From the NCBI RefSeq assembly GCF_024813435.1, contig NZ_JANAEZ010000005.1, forward strand, positions 1 to 64,000: a stretch of 64,000 nucleotides of DNA, read 5' to 3'. The stretch comes from Cognataquiflexum gelatinilyticum. GTDB lineage: Bacteria > Bacteroidota > Bacteroidia > Cytophagales > Cyclobacteriaceae. Numbering within the stretch: the stretch's first letter is position 1; every line of letters begins with the position of its first letter. Below, one piece after another: positions 16,881 to 25,137 of the stretch. Both the position numbers and the translations under genes were made by a program. The notes beneath the pieces are model-generated. The model had not been told where the DNA came from and made no database searches. It saw only the letters and a list, made by a program, of their open reading frames with translations.

Positions 16881-17227
16881 GGTGGAGGTTGGAAGTTAGG
16901 AAGGAAGTTTGAATCAGAGTAAATACTGGTGTTTTTGACCGATGACGGATGACCGATGGCCGATGTTAAAATTTTCAGCAAACAGTTCAATTTAGGAATT
17001 ACAGTTGGTATTGCGTCATCTTGAATCCGAGGTACGAGGATGAAAGATCTCAGAATTAGGAGATACTTCTCCACTGTGGCTGATCAGTGTGACGACCAAG
17101 AGATTCACGTAATTGTTAGTGTAGCCAAGTGTCCTAACAAAGTTAAAAGAGATCCTTCAGTCGTTCCTCCTTCAGGATGACGGAACCCACCCGACAACAA
17201 TGACAACCTGACAACATTTTAAACAAT
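16881..17227. other. Intergenic region of nested repeats
   Basis: Holds degenerate tandem DNA (GACCGATGACGGATGACCGA at about 16936-16955), an inverted-repeat element at 17014-17182, and an ACAAC-rich stretch leading into the minisatellite before the next gene. No gene is seen in it. Confidence 0.6.
17014..17182. repeat. Inverted-repeat element (MITE/REP-like), 169 bp
   Basis: The left end (17014-17051, starting CGTCATCTTGAA and ending TGAAAGATCTC) matches the reverse complement of the right end (17149-17182, starting GAGATCCTTCAG and ending TTCAGGATGACG), with a few mismatches and two small gaps. The centre is unrelated AT-rich sequence without coding potential. Confidence 0.65.
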
Positions 17228-17290
17228 TACAACAACTACAACCATTACAACAACTACAACCCTTACAACCACTACAACCCTTACAACCAA
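17228..17290 (+). repeat. Minisatellite: seven 9-nt units TACAACNNN
   Basis: Seven consecutive units begin at 17228, 17237, 17246, 17255, 17264, 17273 and 17282, each TACAAC followed by AAC, CAT, AAC, CCT, CAC, CCT or CAA. The array stops three nt before the ATG of the thioredoxin-domain gene, so it forms its immediate 5' leader. Confidence 0.9.
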
Positions 17291-17293
17291 AAA

Positions 17294-19321
17294 ATGTCCA
17301 ACCGCCTCATCCACTCCCAATCACCTTATCTCCTCCAACATGCCCACAATCCTGTGGATTGGTATCCTTGGGGAGAAGAAGCTTTAGTAAAAGCCAAAAC
17401 TGAAAACAAACCGATCATTGTCAGCATCGGCTATTCGGCTTGTCATTGGTGCCACGTGATGGAAAAGGAAAGTTTTGAAGACGATGCCACGGCTGAAATC
17501 ATGAATGCCCACTTTGTCTGTATCAAAATCGACCGTGAGGAGCGGCCTGATCTAGACAATATTTATATGGAATCGGTGCAGGTCATGGGCGTCAATGGCG
17601 GTTGGCCGCTCAATGTTTTCCTGATGCCGGACCAAAAGCCTTTTTATGGCGGAACTTACTTTCCCAACAAACAATGGAAAGGATTACTCACCAATATCGC
17701 GGATGCATATGAAAAGCATTTTGACCAACTCGCTGAAAGTGCAGAAGGATTTGGTAGGAGCCTTAACAGGTCGGAGTTGGAGAAATATGGATTGGAGTCT
17801 GCCAAGACTGAATTGTCAAGTGAGGAGTTGGCCTATGCCATCAAAAAATTAGAGGATCAGTTTGACTTGGAATGGGGTGGAATGAACAGAAAACCCAAAT
17901 TTCCCATGCCGGCCATTTGGTCTTTTGTGTTGGAATATGCAATCCTGAAGAAAGATGAAGCCTTGACTGAGAAAGTACTTTTTACACTTCGCAAGATCGG
18001 AATGGGCGGTATCTATGACCATCTTCGCGGAGGATTTGCACGGTATTCGGTGGATGGGGAATGGTTTGCACCGCACTTTGAGAAGATGTTGTATGACAAC
18101 GGGCCGTTGATGACGCTTTATGCCAAAGCCTATCAGGTAAGTGGCGAGGAACTTTTCAAGGAGAAAGTGACCGAAACCATCGCTTGGCTGGAAGCTGAAA
18201 TGCTTCAGCAGGAGGGAGGTTTCTTTGCAGCCCAAGATGCGGATTCTGAAGGAACAGAAGGAAAATTTTACACTTGGACGTCAGATGAGTTAGAATCCAT
18301 CCTAGCGGAGGACATGAGGTGGTTTGTCAAATTATACAACATCAAGTTCAAAGGAAATTGGGAAGATGAAGTCAATATCCTTTTTCAGACAAAATCATAT
18401 GAGGAACTTTCCAAGGAAGAAGGTCTTTCAGTTTCAGCTTATGTAAATAGGCTTAACCGAATCAAAACCAAGCTGTTGGAGGTGAGGAATAAAAGAATTT
18501 ATCCGGGTTTGGATGACAAGGTTTTGAGTGGTTGGAACGGACTTATGGTGGAGGGACTCGTGCAGGCTTATCTATCCATAGGAGAGGAGAAAGCATTGAA
18601 GTTAGCCCTTGCCAATGGAAATTTTATTTTGGACAAAATGTACCAAGACGGGATTTTGTATCGGTCATACAAAAACGGGAAAGCATATACTTCCGGATTT
18701 TTGGAAGATTATGCTGCGGCGACCAGAGGATTTATCTCCTTGTACAAAGCTACTTTTGATCTGAAATGGCTCCACACAGCCAAGGAATTGACTGAAATTG
18801 TATTGGAGCAATTTTATGATGAGACTGACGGTTTTTTCTTTTTCAACAATCCTACTGCTGAAAAACTGATTGCCAATAAAAAAGAATTGTTTGATAATGT
18901 CATTCCGGCTTCCAATTCCATGATGGCGAGAAACCTTCAGGATTTGGGTCTGTATTTTTATGAAGACAGGTATCTTGAGATTTCTGAAAAAATGCTTGGA
19001 GCCATGAAGAAGCTGATCATCACCGAACCGGGTTTTCTATGCAATTGGGCATCGCTGTATCTGAGTACTTTGGTGCCAAAGGCCGAAATCGCCATTGTGG
19101 GCAAAGGGGCACTAGCGAAAGCCAAGGAGATGCAAGCCTCAAATTCATCCAATTTTGTCGTTGCTGCGTCTGAAACTGTCGTAGAAAATATCCCATTATT
19201 GGAATACAAAACAGCGGATTCTGAAGGAAATGCCTTAATTTACGTTTGCTTCAATAAGGCCTGTCAAAAGCCCGTTTCTGAAGTAGCCGATGCTTTGGCA
19301 CAGTTTCCATCTTTAGCCTGA
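17294..19321 (+). CDS. Thioredoxin-domain protein, YyaL/SPATA20 (DUF255) family
   Basis: A 675-residue cytoplasmic protein. The N-terminal thioredoxin-like domain (1-160) has the family signatures SPYLLQHAHNPVDWYPWGEE and ACHWCHVM, with CHWC as the redox-type CxxC, and GGWPLNVFLMPD. The rest is an (alpha/alpha)6 barrel resembling N-acylglucosamine epimerases or glycosidases, with AAQDADSEGTEGKFYTW and KVLSGWNGLM. The biochemical role is unsettled. The family is widespread from bacteria to animals. The start ATG lies three nt after a 63-bp minisatellite, and the stop lies 8 nt before the priA reading frame. Confidence 0.93.
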   Translation: MSNRLIHSQSPYLLQHAHNPVDWYPWGEEALVKAKTENKPIIVSIGYSACHWCHVMEKESFEDDATAEIMNAHFVCIKIDREERPDLDNIYMESVQVMGVNGGWPLNVFLMPDQKPFYGGTYFPNKQWKGLLTNIADAYEKHFDQLAESAEGFGRSLNRSELEKYGLESAKTELSSEELAYAIKKLEDQFDLEWGGMNRKPKFPMPAIWSFVLEYAILKKDEALTEKVLFTLRKIGMGGIYDHLRGGFARYSVDGEWFAPHFEKMLYDNGPLMTLYAKAYQVSGEELFKEKVTETIAWLEAEMLQQEGGFFAAQDADSEGTEGKFYTWTSDELESILAEDMRWFVKLYNIKFKGNWEDEVNILFQTKSYEELSKEEGLSVSAYVNRLNRIKTKLLEVRNKRIYPGLDDKVLSGWNGLMVEGLVQAYLSIGEEKALKLALANGNFILDKMYQDGILYRSYKNGKAYTSGFLEDYAAATRGFISLYKATFDLKWLHTAKELTEIVLEQFYDETDGFFFFNNPTAEKLIANKKELFDNVIPASNSMMARNLQDLGLYFYEDRYLEISEKMLGAMKKLIITEPGFLCNWASLYLSTLVPKAEIAIVGKGALAKAKEMQASNSSNFVVAASETVVENIPLLEYKTADSEGNALIYVCFNKACQKPVSEVADALAQFPSLA

Positions 19322-19329
19322 CCCACCTT

Positions 19330-21849
19330 TTGGAGAGTTTATTTGGTGATTTATACCCGCAGGAAGACAGCAAATCCAACTTATTTGCGGACATCATATT
19401 GCCGGTACCCATTCCCAAGATGTTTACCTACAAAATTCCGCGGAGTATGGCGGAGCAGATCGGCATCGGTTTTCGGGTGATTGTTCAGTTTGGGAAAAAG
19501 AAAGTACTTACAGGCATTATCGGCAAAGTCCACCAAAAGCCACCTGCAGCTTACGAAGCCAAACCCATCCTTGATATTCTTGACAACCACGCTACGGTCA
19601 ATCCTTTGCAGATCCGTTTTTGGGCTTGGATGGCGGATTATTATTGCTGCCACATCGGAGAAGTGATGAATGCGGCCTTACCTTCTGGACTGAAACTCAG
19701 CAGCGAAAGCAAAATTCAACTCAATCCCACTTACGATTCAGACACCTCGACCTATCCATTGGATGACAGGGAGGGAATTTTGCTTCAGGCATTGGCAAAC
19801 AAAGGCGAAATGACCTATGAGGAGTGTGAAAATGTACTTGGTCTCAAATCAATCCATGGTATCATCAAAAGTTTGGTCATCAAGGAAGCCATTTTGGTTT
19901 TTGAGCAATTGAGAGAGAAATATGCGCCCAAAGTTGAATCAAGAATCAGGCTTTCTAAAGAATATGCTTCCGACAAGAAAGCCTTGGAAGCGCTTTTCAA
20001 CGAAATCGCCAACAAACCAAAACAAGAGGAAATCCTCCTCAAGTACCTGCAGGAAATCCCAGTGTACAAGCAACCTGAACTGAATCAAAAAGGCTTGGAC
20101 AAAAAGGTAATTACCGAAGCCGGGTTGTCTGTATCTTCACTCAAAACTCTGATCAAAAACGGAGTTTTGGAAGAATACAAAATTATAATCAGCCGTTTTG
20201 AGGAGGAAGAAGGAAATGGAGAAGAGATTGTCCTTTCAGACCTACAGAGCAAAACTCTTGGAGAAATAAAAAGCCAATTTGAAGAAAAAAACACAGTCCT
20301 TTTTCATGGAATAACCGGAAGCGGCAAGACTGAAATTTATATTACCTTGATCAAGGAAGTCTTGGCCGGTGGTTCCCAAGTATTGTTGCTATTGCCCGAG
20401 ATTGCCCTTACGACCCATATGGTCGGCAGGCTGAGAAAAGTTTTTGGGAGTAGCATGGGGGTTTACCATTCCAAATATTCGGACAATGAAAGGGTAGAGG
20501 TTTGGAATGGGGTTTTGAGTGGAAAAATCTCTTTTGTGATCGGTGCAAGGTCTTCGATTTTCTTGCCATTTGACAGTTTGGGAATGGTGATCGTCGATGA
20601 AGAACATGAGTCATCTTACAAGCAGTTTGACCCGGCGCCAAGGTTTCAGGCAAGGGATGCGGCAATCATGCTTTCCTGGATCCATCAAGCCAAAACTTTG
20701 CTCGGTTCAGCGACGCCTTCCTTTGAGTCTTTTTACAATGCAAGAACCAAAAAGTATGGTTACTTGGCTTTGGACAAAAGATATGGGGAAGCACAACTTC
20801 CCGAGTACCACTTGGCAGACATGTTGGTGGACAAAAAGAAAAACCTGCTGAAGCTAGATTTTACACGGCTTCTCAGGGAGAAAATACAAGAGGCTTTATC
20901 AAATCAGGAGCAGGTTTTGATTTTTCAGAACAGGCGCGGTTATGCGCCTTATATTGCCTGCGAAGATTGCGGATGGATTCCTGAATGTGAACATTGCGAT
21001 GTCAGCCTGACTTATCATCAGTTTGGGGAGGAGATGCGCTGCCATTATTGCGGGTTCAAGGAGAAAGTTCCGCATGCATGTCCTGCCTGTGGGAGCAATA
21101 AATTGGGAGCGGTTGGCTTGGGAACAGAGCGGATTGAAGAAAGTCTTTCTTTACTTTTCCCTGAAGCCAGAATCGCAAGGATGGATTTGGATACTACCCG
21201 AAGCAAATACGGATACCAGCAATTATTGGAAGAATTTGGAAGTGGGAACATTGATATTTTGGTGGGCACCCAGATGATTACCAAAGGCCTGGACTTTGAC
21301 AGGGTCACAGTCGTAGGGATCATGGATGCAGACAGGATTTTGTATTTTCCGGACTTTAGGGCCGGGGAGCGTGCTTTTCAGCAAATCACCCAAGTGGCAG
21401 GTCGGGCTGGACGGCGGGACAAAAAAGGTGCCGTCATCATTCAAACACGAAAACCTGAGGAAGCCATTTTTGGGCAGGTGATTTCCGGGGATTACAAGAA
21501 TTTTTATATCCAGGAAATGGGGGACAGGCAGAGGTTTTTCTACCCTCCATTTGTCAAAATCATCAAAATAACGACCCGGCATAAGGATTATAAAATCTCT
21601 GAAAAAGCTGCAAGACATCTCCATAACCTGATGGGGGAAATCGATGTCAAGAAAATCATGTTGGGGCCGGAAAAAGGCTTGGTCGGAAAAATCAAGAACC
21701 AATACATTTTTGAATCTATCGCGAAGTTGGATAAATCAGGTAATGCCCAAGCCCAATTTAAACATGATTTGCTCCTGTTATTGGAAGAAATGCAGGTGCA
21801 TAAGGACTTTAGAGGAGTGAGGTTTGTGGTGGATGTGGATCCGTATTGA
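19330..21849 (+). CDS. priA: Primosomal protein N' (PriA helicase)
   Basis: ATP-dependent 3'-5' DNA helicase that restarts stalled replication forks. Seen: N-terminal 3'-DNA-end-binding domain (FADIILPVPIPKMFTYKIP, about 19-37), Walker A GITGSGKTEIY (about 330), DEEHESSYKQ (Walker B, about 420), paired-Cys zinc sites (CEDCGWIPECEHC, then CHYCGF and CPACGS, about 545-590), TKGLDFDRV and QVAGRAGR. At 839 residues it matches Bacteroidota PriA. The conserved N-terminus precedes the first ATG, so a non-ATG start is needed. The TTG at 19330 is the best candidate, giving MESLFGDLYPQ. It follows the thioredoxin-domain gene by 8 nt and is probably cotranscribed. Confidence 0.96.
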   Translation: MESLFGDLYPQEDSKSNLFADIILPVPIPKMFTYKIPRSMAEQIGIGFRVIVQFGKKKVLTGIIGKVHQKPPAAYEAKPILDILDNHATVNPLQIRFWAWMADYYCCHIGEVMNAALPSGLKLSSESKIQLNPTYDSDTSTYPLDDREGILLQALANKGEMTYEECENVLGLKSIHGIIKSLVIKEAILVFEQLREKYAPKVESRIRLSKEYASDKKALEALFNEIANKPKQEEILLKYLQEIPVYKQPELNQKGLDKKVITEAGLSVSSLKTLIKNGVLEEYKIIISRFEEEEGNGEEIVLSDLQSKTLGEIKSQFEEKNTVLFHGITGSGKTEIYITLIKEVLAGGSQVLLLLPEIALTTHMVGRLRKVFGSSMGVYHSKYSDNERVEVWNGVLSGKISFVIGARSSIFLPFDSLGMVIVDEEHESSYKQFDPAPRFQARDAAIMLSWIHQAKTLLGSATPSFESFYNARTKKYGYLALDKRYGEAQLPEYHLADMLVDKKKNLLKLDFTRLLREKIQEALSNQEQVLIFQNRRGYAPYIACEDCGWIPECEHCDVSLTYHQFGEEMRCHYCGFKEKVPHACPACGSNKLGAVGLGTERIEESLSLLFPEARIARMDLDTTRSKYGYQQLLEEFGSGNIDILVGTQMITKGLDFDRVTVVGIMDADRILYFPDFRAGERAFQQITQVAGRAGRRDKKGAVIIQTRKPEEAIFGQVISGDYKNFYIQEMGDRQRFFYPPFVKIIKITTRHKDYKISEKAARHLHNLMGEIDVKKIMLGPEKGLVGKIKNQYIFESIAKLDKSGNAQAQFKHDLLLLLEEMQVHKDFRGVRFVVDVDPY

Positions 21850-21976
21850 GTATCAAGTACCAAGTATCAAGTATTAAGAAAAAGTCCTCAGTACCAAGTC
21901 TGAGTTTTGTTTTCAAAATCAGTTAACCAATTAACCATATGGCCATTAACCAAATAACCAATAACCAAATTAACAC
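21850..21976 (+). repeat. Degenerate short tandem repeats before the YfiT-like gene
   Basis: Two runs are visible. The first is AGTATCAAGTACCAAGTATC-like DNA at about 21851-21880. The second is a series of TTAACCA/AATAACCA units at about 21922-21975 that ends at the next start codon. No hairpin or promoter box is clear. Confidence 0.6.
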
Positions 21977-22504
21977 ATGGAAATAGAATCATTAAAATTC
22001 CCCGTTGGCCGCTTTTCCGCACCAAAAGAAATCACTGCCCAACAACTTGAAGAATGGGTGGGAATCATAGAAGAATTCCCCGCATTGCTCAAAACTGAAA
22101 CCTATAAACTTTCAGAAGAACAATTGGACACACCTTATCGGCCTGAAGGATGGACGGTGAGGCAAGTGGTGCATCACTGTGCCGATAGCCATATGAACAG
22201 TTTTATCCGGTTCAAGTTGGCGCTGACCGAGGATAACCCAACCATCAAACCTTATCATGAAGATCTGTGGGCGGAATTGGCTGATGCCAAAGACATGCCT
22301 ATTGGACCAAGTTTGAAGATTTTGGAAGGATTACATTATCGCTGGGTAGTTTTAATCAAATCTTTATCAGCTGATGACTTGCAGAAAACCTTTTTCCATC
22401 CTGCCAACCAAAAAACAATGTCACTTGCCACCACCATTGCACTGTATGCATGGCACTCTAGACATCATTTGGGTCATGTGAAATTGGTGAGTGGAGGAAA
22501 ATAG
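21977..22504 (+). CDS. DinB/YfiT-family metal-dependent enzyme (putative bacillithiol transferase)
   Basis: A 175-residue protein of the DinB/YfiT four-helix-bundle fold. The three-His metal site is visible: the first His in VVHHCADSH (about 65) and two more in WHSRHHLGHV (about 158-167). The WTVRQVVHH signature is typical of the YfiT group, which includes Bacillus bacillithiol S-transferases and enzymes related to mycothiol-dependent ones. Thiol-transferase activity here is inference from the family. Bacillithiol occurs in some Bacteroidota, but no biosynthesis gene is in this window. It begins directly after a repeat tract. Confidence 0.88.
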   Translation: MEIESLKFPVGRFSAPKEITAQQLEEWVGIIEEFPALLKTETYKLSEEQLDTPYRPEGWTVRQVVHHCADSHMNSFIRFKLALTEDNPTIKPYHEDLWAELADAKDMPIGPSLKILEGLHYRWVVLIKSLSADDLQKTFFHPANQKTMSLATTIALYAWHSRHHLGHVKLVSGGK

Positions 22505-22711
22505 ATGGGAGATATGAGACATGAGATATGAGACAAAAAAAGCGAGAGATAAGAAGCGATAGGCTAAGGTTTAATTTTTAATTCTGAATTCATAATTCTG
22601 AATTTCGCAGAGCTCTTGCCTTTTTCCATTTATTTTTTTAACTTTTACCTTGATTTTTAGAGTGTTATATATTTTTTAGAAGAGTGTATTCAATTTAAAC
22701 TTTGAACTCAA

Positions 22712-23041
22712 GTGAAAAAGTCATTTCAATTCAGGCGTTTTTCCTTCCTGATTCTTTTCAGTTTAACCTTCTACATTGCTTCATGTGCCAATCTGAGGAT
22801 TGTATCCAAGTATGATTCCGATAATCCCGCGCCGGTTCAGGTAAACAGAACCACTTATTTTTGGGGTTTGAGGCAGCCCGTAGATGTCAAAACCGAAGCA
22901 AGCTGTAAATCCATTTGTCAAATTACAGTGAAGACCAATGTTGGTCATATCCTGATTTCTGTCATCACATTGGGAATTGTTGTCCCCCAATCGGTCGAAT
23001 ATTTTTGTTGCCCGGAGGTACCGATTCCGGGAGAAATTTAA
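22712..23041 (+). CDS. Small Bor-like lipoprotein
   Basis: A 109-residue lipoprotein starting with GTG at 22712, with a lipobox IASC (Cys about 26). The mature part (YFWGLRQPVDVKTEASC, then ISVITLGIVVPQSVEYFC) has the layout of Bor/Iss-type proteins, where a single hydrophobic ITLGI segment precedes a C-terminal Cys. Bor proteins are outer-membrane lipoproteins linked to serum resistance in enterobacteria. Whether the role transfers is unknown. The next gene starts 12 nt downstream, so they are probably one transcript. Confidence 0.65.
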   Translation: MKKSFQFRRFSFLILFSLTFYIASCANLRIVSKYDSDNPAPVQVNRTTYFWGLRQPVDVKTEASCKSICQITVKTNVGHILISVITLGIVVPQSVEYFCCPEVPIPGEI

Positions 23042-23053
23042 ACCCATTTTGCC

Positions 23054-24673
23054 ATGACCTATCCTGCAGGAGTTATTCCTTGGAAAATCAAGGAATTCAC
23101 CAATGTCCACCAAAACTATACCCAGCCTTTGGATGAAGACCTTTCCTTTGATATGGTCTTGGATGATCCATCTTTCCAAAGCCTTGACCAGTTTTCCCAA
23201 TACAAAAAATGTACGGCCAATTTCCAATGGATCATCAAACACGCCTTGGAAAACCAGCTCAATATCCGCGCATTAGGAAGTGGATGGTCTTTTAGCAAAG
23301 TTGGTATGAGCGAAGATGCGATTATCAACACCAAGAGACTGAGGCACAAATTTGCCTTGAGTAATGAAAATTTCCATCCCGATTTTTTGAATGCAGGCAA
23401 TAAGCCTGAAAATTTTAAGTTTTTGCAGTGTGGAAATACCATCATCCAAATCAATGAATACCTCGAAAAGCAATCACAACCTTCCAAAAGTCTGATGGTG
23501 AGTGGCGGAAGTAATGGCCAAACCATTGCGGGTGCCTTTTCCACGGGAACCCATGGGGCAGCTGTATTCAAGGGTGCTTTGCCCGAAATGGTTGTTGGCA
23601 TGCACGTCATTACCGGTCCTGACAGGCATATTTACGTAGAGAGGGCTTCGAGACGAATTACTTCCGATGCTTTTCATATGAAATTAGGAGCAGAGACCAT
23701 CATAGAAGATGACCTTTTCAATGCCATTTTGGTGAGTTTTGGAAGTTTTGGAATAATCCATGGAGTCTTGGTGGAGGTGGAGGACAAATTCCTTTTGGAG
23801 CAAAAAATGCAGAGAGTACAATTTGACAATGCCATGACCGAAGCTGTCACCAAGATGGATTTTTCGAAAATACAGCACCACCTCAAATACACATGGAACG
23901 ATCCGCAAAGACACCTTTATCATTTTGAGTTGGCAGTCAATCCCCATGATTTCGATTTTAACAACCCTGAAAAAGGAGTGTACATGAGGACCATGTTCAA
24001 GGTTGCCTACAGGGAAGATTATAAGAGAATTGAACATGCGACCTCGGGATTTACCTATGGGGATGATACGCTTGGGTTGATTCAAACGGTATTGGATCAA
24101 GTTCAGGCTAAAGTTGGATTTTTGAATAGAATTTTGGTACCCCAAATTGTGAATTCAATATTTGGATTGGCATACAGTAGGCCTGAAGATTTGGTAGGCA
24201 CGATAGGGGAGACATTTACCAACACAAGATTTCGAGGAAAAGCCTTCAGTGCTGCGATTTGCCTTGATGTCAAAGATGTAGTAAAGGCCATAAATATCTG
24301 TCTGAAAATAAATGAAACAGTGAAATTGGCAGGTATTTTAGCTTTCCGCTTTGTAAATGGAAATGAGGCAACATTTGCCTTTACTCGGTTCAAGCATTCC
24401 GTAGTGATGGAACTAGACGGTGCTGATGCTGCGGTCAACCATCAGTTTTACCAGTTGGTACTTGAATCATTGGAAGCAGCCCATATTCCTTATTCTATCC
24501 ATTGGGGAAAGTTAAACCGCATTTTGGACAAGAACAGACTGAATTATATCTATGGAAATGAAAAGATACAACAATGGAAAAAGCAACGGTCAAGAGTGAT
24601 GACCCAAGAAGTACAGCAGATTTTCAACAATGAATTTATGCAGCAGTGTGGGTTGGATGGGTATGTCCCATAA
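23054..24673 (+). CDS. FAD-linked oxidoreductase (PCMH type, aldonolactone/alditol oxidase-like)
   Basis: A 539-residue protein without a clear signal peptide. The N-terminal FAD-binding PCMH domain (about 45-240) shows IRALGSGWSFSKVG and the flavin-contact stretch SGGSNGQTIAGAFSTGTHGA. The C-terminal half fits the D-arabinono-1,4-lactone oxidase type substrate domain (IPYSIHWGKLNRI near the end). Such enzymes oxidise sugar lactones, alditols or related alcohols with O2 or another acceptor. The substrate is not deducible. The gene follows the Bor-like lipoprotein by 12 nt. The FAD family is firm and the subfamily is likely. Confidence 0.8.
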   Translation: MTYPAGVIPWKIKEFTNVHQNYTQPLDEDLSFDMVLDDPSFQSLDQFSQYKKCTANFQWIIKHALENQLNIRALGSGWSFSKVGMSEDAIINTKRLRHKFALSNENFHPDFLNAGNKPENFKFLQCGNTIIQINEYLEKQSQPSKSLMVSGGSNGQTIAGAFSTGTHGAAVFKGALPEMVVGMHVITGPDRHIYVERASRRITSDAFHMKLGAETIIEDDLFNAILVSFGSFGIIHGVLVEVEDKFLLEQKMQRVQFDNAMTEAVTKMDFSKIQHHLKYTWNDPQRHLYHFELAVNPHDFDFNNPEKGVYMRTMFKVAYREDYKRIEHATSGFTYGDDTLGLIQTVLDQVQAKVGFLNRILVPQIVNSIFGLAYSRPEDLVGTIGETFTNTRFRGKAFSAAICLDVKDVVKAINICLKINETVKLAGILAFRFVNGNEATFAFTRFKHSVVMELDGADAAVNHQFYQLVLESLEAAHIPYSIHWGKLNRILDKNRLNYIYGNEKIQQWKKQRSRVMTQEVQQIFNNEFMQQCGLDGYVP

Positions 24674-25137
24674 TTCAGAAATGTCCAAATACTAACCTAA
24701 AACCAAATTTAAATTAGCCCTGAAGGGGCAAAATACTAAAGGGATGGGTGAAGCCCATCCATAATTCATTAGATAATTCCCCTAAGCCCGGAAAGGGCAG
24801 GATCATTTCCTTTCTTGTCCCTAGAGATATTTCGCCCCTACAGGGCTTTCTTCAAACATTTCCTACAATTTCGCTGGGCTGCACCCATCGCTAGGGTATT
24901 TCGCACCGTCAGTGCTGTAACTTATATACCAACATTCCAACATCCTGCCTCCGATCCAATTATAATCAAAAAGACAACCAAGACCCATAATATTGGCATT
25001 TCTAAATACCAAGCCTATCTAGATAGTTTTTGATAAAATTGCTAATTGCCTTTTACATCCGTCTTCCGTCTTCGGTCTTCCATCCCAAAACCAAGGATTT
25101 TCCCTTCAAGAAATGTAGTGGAGGCGCATATACTCAT
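24674..25137. other. Intergenic region with REP-like palindromes
   Basis: This gap separates two genes that converge on it. It holds the REP-like element at 24716-24930 and a short tandem stretch (CGTCTTCCGTCTTCGGTCTT, about 25062-25081). No gene is supported. Confidence 0.6.
24716..24930. repeat. REP-like element with AGCCCTGAAGGGGC ends
   Basis: AGCCCTGAAGGGGC (24716-24729) matches the reverse complement of GCCCCTACAGGGCT (24834-24847) at 13 of 14 positions. Between them lie a perfect hairpin GGATGGG/CCCATCC (24742-24760) and AGCCCGGAAAGGGC (about 24785-24798). A third GGGCTGCACCCATCGCTAGG-type segment follows. There is no coding sequence inside and no RAYT-type transposase nearby. Confidence 0.6.

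Noticed and set aside
17228..17290. Possible CRISPR-like array
   Set aside because: The units are 9 nt with 3-nt variable parts and no spacers of CRISPR length. It is a minisatellite.
21223..21702. Antisense 159-codon frame in priA
   Set aside because: It lies opposite conserved helicase motifs and shows no domain.
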